Position numbers and translations under genes: made by a program. The notes under the pieces are model-generated. The model saw only the letters and a program-made list of their open reading frames with translations. It made no database searches and was not told the DNA's origin. From the NCBI GenBank assembly GCA_031292735.1, contig JARLGP010000004.1, positions 1 to 29,937 on the forward strand: a stretch of 29,937 nt of DNA, written 5' to 3'. The stretch comes from Holophaga sp. Its GTDB lineage: Bacteria > Acidobacteriota > Holophagae > Holophagales > Holophagaceae. Below are positions 28,382 through 29,937 of this stretch, piece by piece (within the stretch, counting starts at the first letter, position 1; the number at the start of each line of letters is the position of its first letter).

Positions 28382-29557
28382 GTGAGCACGCGGAATCCGA
28401 TGAAAGAATTTTCGATTAAAATGCGTAATACCTTCGACTATTTACTTCATTCTCCTGGGAAATCCCTGGTCTTGGCGATTCTGGCCTGGGCCGGCCCCTG
28501 GATCGCCAGCGGCCTGTCCCTGGCCGGGTTCCTTTGGGGCCTGCTGTTCGGCGTCGCCACCCTGGCGGCCGCCCGGTGGGCACAGCCCGGCCAGGCCCCT
28601 GCCCCGACCGGCGCCGCCGATCCCGTCCTGGCGCCGGCGGAGCCCTCCGAACCGGCCGGCCTGCAGCGCCTCACCCGGGCCGTCGTGCCCCTGTGGGCCG
28701 GCCAGACCGCCCACGCCCGCATGGAGACCGAACAGGCCATCACCGCCCTCACCGGGCGCTTCGCGGCCATCCAGCAGGAGCTGAAGGAAGCCGCCGGCGC
28801 CTCCAGCCTGGAAAGCTCCCGGGAAATCCGGGTGGCCATCGAGCAAGGGGAGGCCTCCCTTGCGGGCCTGGTCACCTCCCTGGCTTCCGGCCAGACGGCC
28901 CGGAGCGAACACCTGGAGAAGATCCGCCAGCTGGCCGGGTTCACCGAGGAACTCTCGGAAATGTCGGCGGAGGTGGCGGCCATCGCAGCCCAGACCAACC
29001 TCCTGGCCCTCAACGCCGCCATCGAGGCCGCCCATGCCCGGGAACTGGGCAAGGGCTTCGCGGTGGTGGCCGAGGAAGTGCGCAAGCTGTCCGACCGCTC
29101 CGGCACCACCGGCAACCTGATCAGTGAGCGGGTGGAGGCCGTGAACCGGGTGCTGCAGGAAACCATGGAGGCGTCGGCCACCTTCCATGCCCAGGAGACG
29201 GCCACCATCCGCACCGCGGAGCAGACCATCCAGGAAGTCATCGCCCGGTTCGGCACGGCGGCCGACGCCCTCGCCCTTTCCACCGGGCAGCTGGAGGCGG
29301 TGAACGACCGGGTGCAGGGGGAGGTTTCCGACACCCTGGTGCACCTTCAGTTCCAGGACCGGGTCGGCCAGATCCTGCAGAACGTGGTGACCGACATGGA
29401 GAAGTTCATGACCCGCCTGGACGGCCAGCCCTCCGCCCTGGACGTGGACCGCTGGCTGACCGAGCTGGCCGGAACCTACACCACTCTCGAGCAGAACGCC
29501 ATCCACCAGGGCCGGCAGGCCGGCACCCCCACCGAATCCGAGATCACCTTCTTCTGA
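28382..29557 (+). CDS. Methyl-accepting chemotaxis-type signalling protein
   Basis: A 391-aa protein with one hydrophobic hairpin (about residues 28-65, probably two helices with almost no periplasmic loop) and a cytoplasmic coiled-coil signalling domain. The receptor hairpin tip is [20 protein letters not shown] with [20 protein letters not shown], typical of MCPs that bind CheA/CheW. With no ligand domain outside, it would sense internal or membrane signals. The C-terminus ends SEITFF. The start is GTG 28382 or ATG 28400 (six residues shorter); neither has a strong Shine-Dalgarno. cheY follows after 8 bases, so the pair forms a small chemotaxis or motility operon. Confidence 0.85.
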   Translation: MSTRNPMKEFSIKMRNTFDYLLHSPGKSLVLAILAWAGPWIASGLSLAGFLWGLLFGVATLAAARWAQPGQAPAPTGAADPVLAPAEPSEPAGLQRLTRAVVPLWAGQTAHARMETEQAITALTGRFAAIQQELKEAAGASSLESSREIRVAIEQGEASLAGLVTSLASGQTARSEHLEKIRQLAGFTEELSEMSAEVAAIAAQTNLLALNAAIEAAHARELGKGFAVVAEEVRKLSDRSGTTGNLISERVEAVNRVLQETMEASATFHAQETATIRTAEQTIQEVIARFGTAADALALSTGQLEAVNDRVQGEVSDTLVHLQFQDRVGQILQNVVTDMEKFMTRLDGQPSALDVDRWLTELAGTYTTLEQNAIHQGRQAGTPTESEITFF

Positions 29558-29565
29558 GAGCAGCC

Positions 29566-29934
29566 ATGGCCAAGACCATCATGATCATTGACGATTCCGT
29601 GAGCCTCCGGCAGGTGGTGGGCATCGCCCTGAGTACCGCCGGCTACGAGGTCATCGAGGCCTGCGACGGCCAGGACGCGCTGGCCAAGCTCAACGGCGCC
29701 AAGATCCACCTGATGATCTGCGATGTGAACATGCCGAACATGGACGGCATCTCCTACCTCAAGGCGCTGCGCACCCTGCCCGCCTACAAGTTCACCCCGG
29801 TGATCATGCTCACCACCGAAGCCGGCGAGGACAAGAAGCGGGAAGGCCAGGCCGCCGGCGCCCGGGCCTGGGTGGTCAAGCCGTTCAAGCCCGAGCAGCT
29901 CCTGCTCGCCGTGTCCAAGCTCATTCTTCCCTGA
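29566..29934 (+). CDS. cheY: CheY-like single-domain response regulator
   Basis: A 122-aa protein consisting of one receiver domain. The acidic pocket D9/D10, phospho-acceptor D53 (MICDVNMPNMDG), T83/T84 and K105 (VVKPFKPEQL) are all present. There is no output domain, so it acts by protein contact, for example on FliM/FliN at the motor or on a CheA-linked pathway. It follows the chemoreceptor gene by 8 bases and is complete, with its stop three bases before the window end. More che genes probably continue to the right. Confidence 0.92.
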   Translation: MAKTIMIIDDSVSLRQVVGIALSTAGYEVIEACDGQDALAKLNGAKIHLMICDVNMPNMDGISYLKALRTLPAYKFTPVIMLTTEAGEDKKREGQAAGARAWVVKPFKPEQLLLAVSKLILP

Positions 29935-29937
29935 ATC

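Overview
The window is GC-rich, densely packed chromosomal DNA from a motile bacterium with Gram-negative-type flagellar genes and an anaerobic or facultative lifestyle. My best guess is Acidobacteriota, class Holophagae (Geothrix/Holophaga-like). This rests on overall protein character and gene mix and is an inference, because no rRNA or taxon-specific marker is present. I see no phage, insertion sequence or CRISPR array.

Layout. Positions 1-270 are non-coding and crowded with hairpins and a short tandem repeat. Then come truA (minus), an HU-type DNA-binding protein with a clear terminator, a flagellar/thiamin run (fliL, fliN, thiD and an unrecognised 398-aa protein), and a minus-strand block (a YihY/BrkB membrane protein, a 66-aa membrane protein, a Nudix hydrolase and a bifunctional Rel/SpoT). 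moeA, for molybdenum cofactor maturation, diverges from rel. A hybrid sensor kinase follows, broken by one in-frame TGA, and then a BrnT/BrnA toxin-antitoxin pair.

The centre (13.8-20.2 kb) is a tightly coupled operon for a NarB/NasC-type molybdoenzyme: a cytochrome-b-like membrane protein with a Cys4 tail, the Mo/Fe-S catalytic subunit, a four-cluster ferredoxin subunit, a Tat-type Rieske protein, a 71-aa membrane protein and a NarK-type nitrate/nitrite porter. It looks like a membrane-linked nitrate reductase assembled from parts not usually found together. Next to it on the minus strand lie a hemerythrin/DUF438/PAS protein, a DUF2249 protein and a decayed fmdE-like gene. Both transcription units are preceded by 9/10 matches to the FNR/CRP-family box, each placed for activation at -41.5 with a plausible -10 element. 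This suggests shared control by low oxygen or nitrogen oxides, with moeA supplying the cofactor.

The right part carries tRNA-Ser(GCU), a long-chain acyl-CoA synthetase, and a peroxide-defence locus (rubrerythrin, CCG-domain iron-sulfur protein, DUF3501) divergent from oxyR, with an OxyR tetrad site matching 15 of 16 core bases between them. After an AT-rich 450-base gap with a foldable leader come a chemoreceptor-like protein and a CheY receiver that ends at the window edge.
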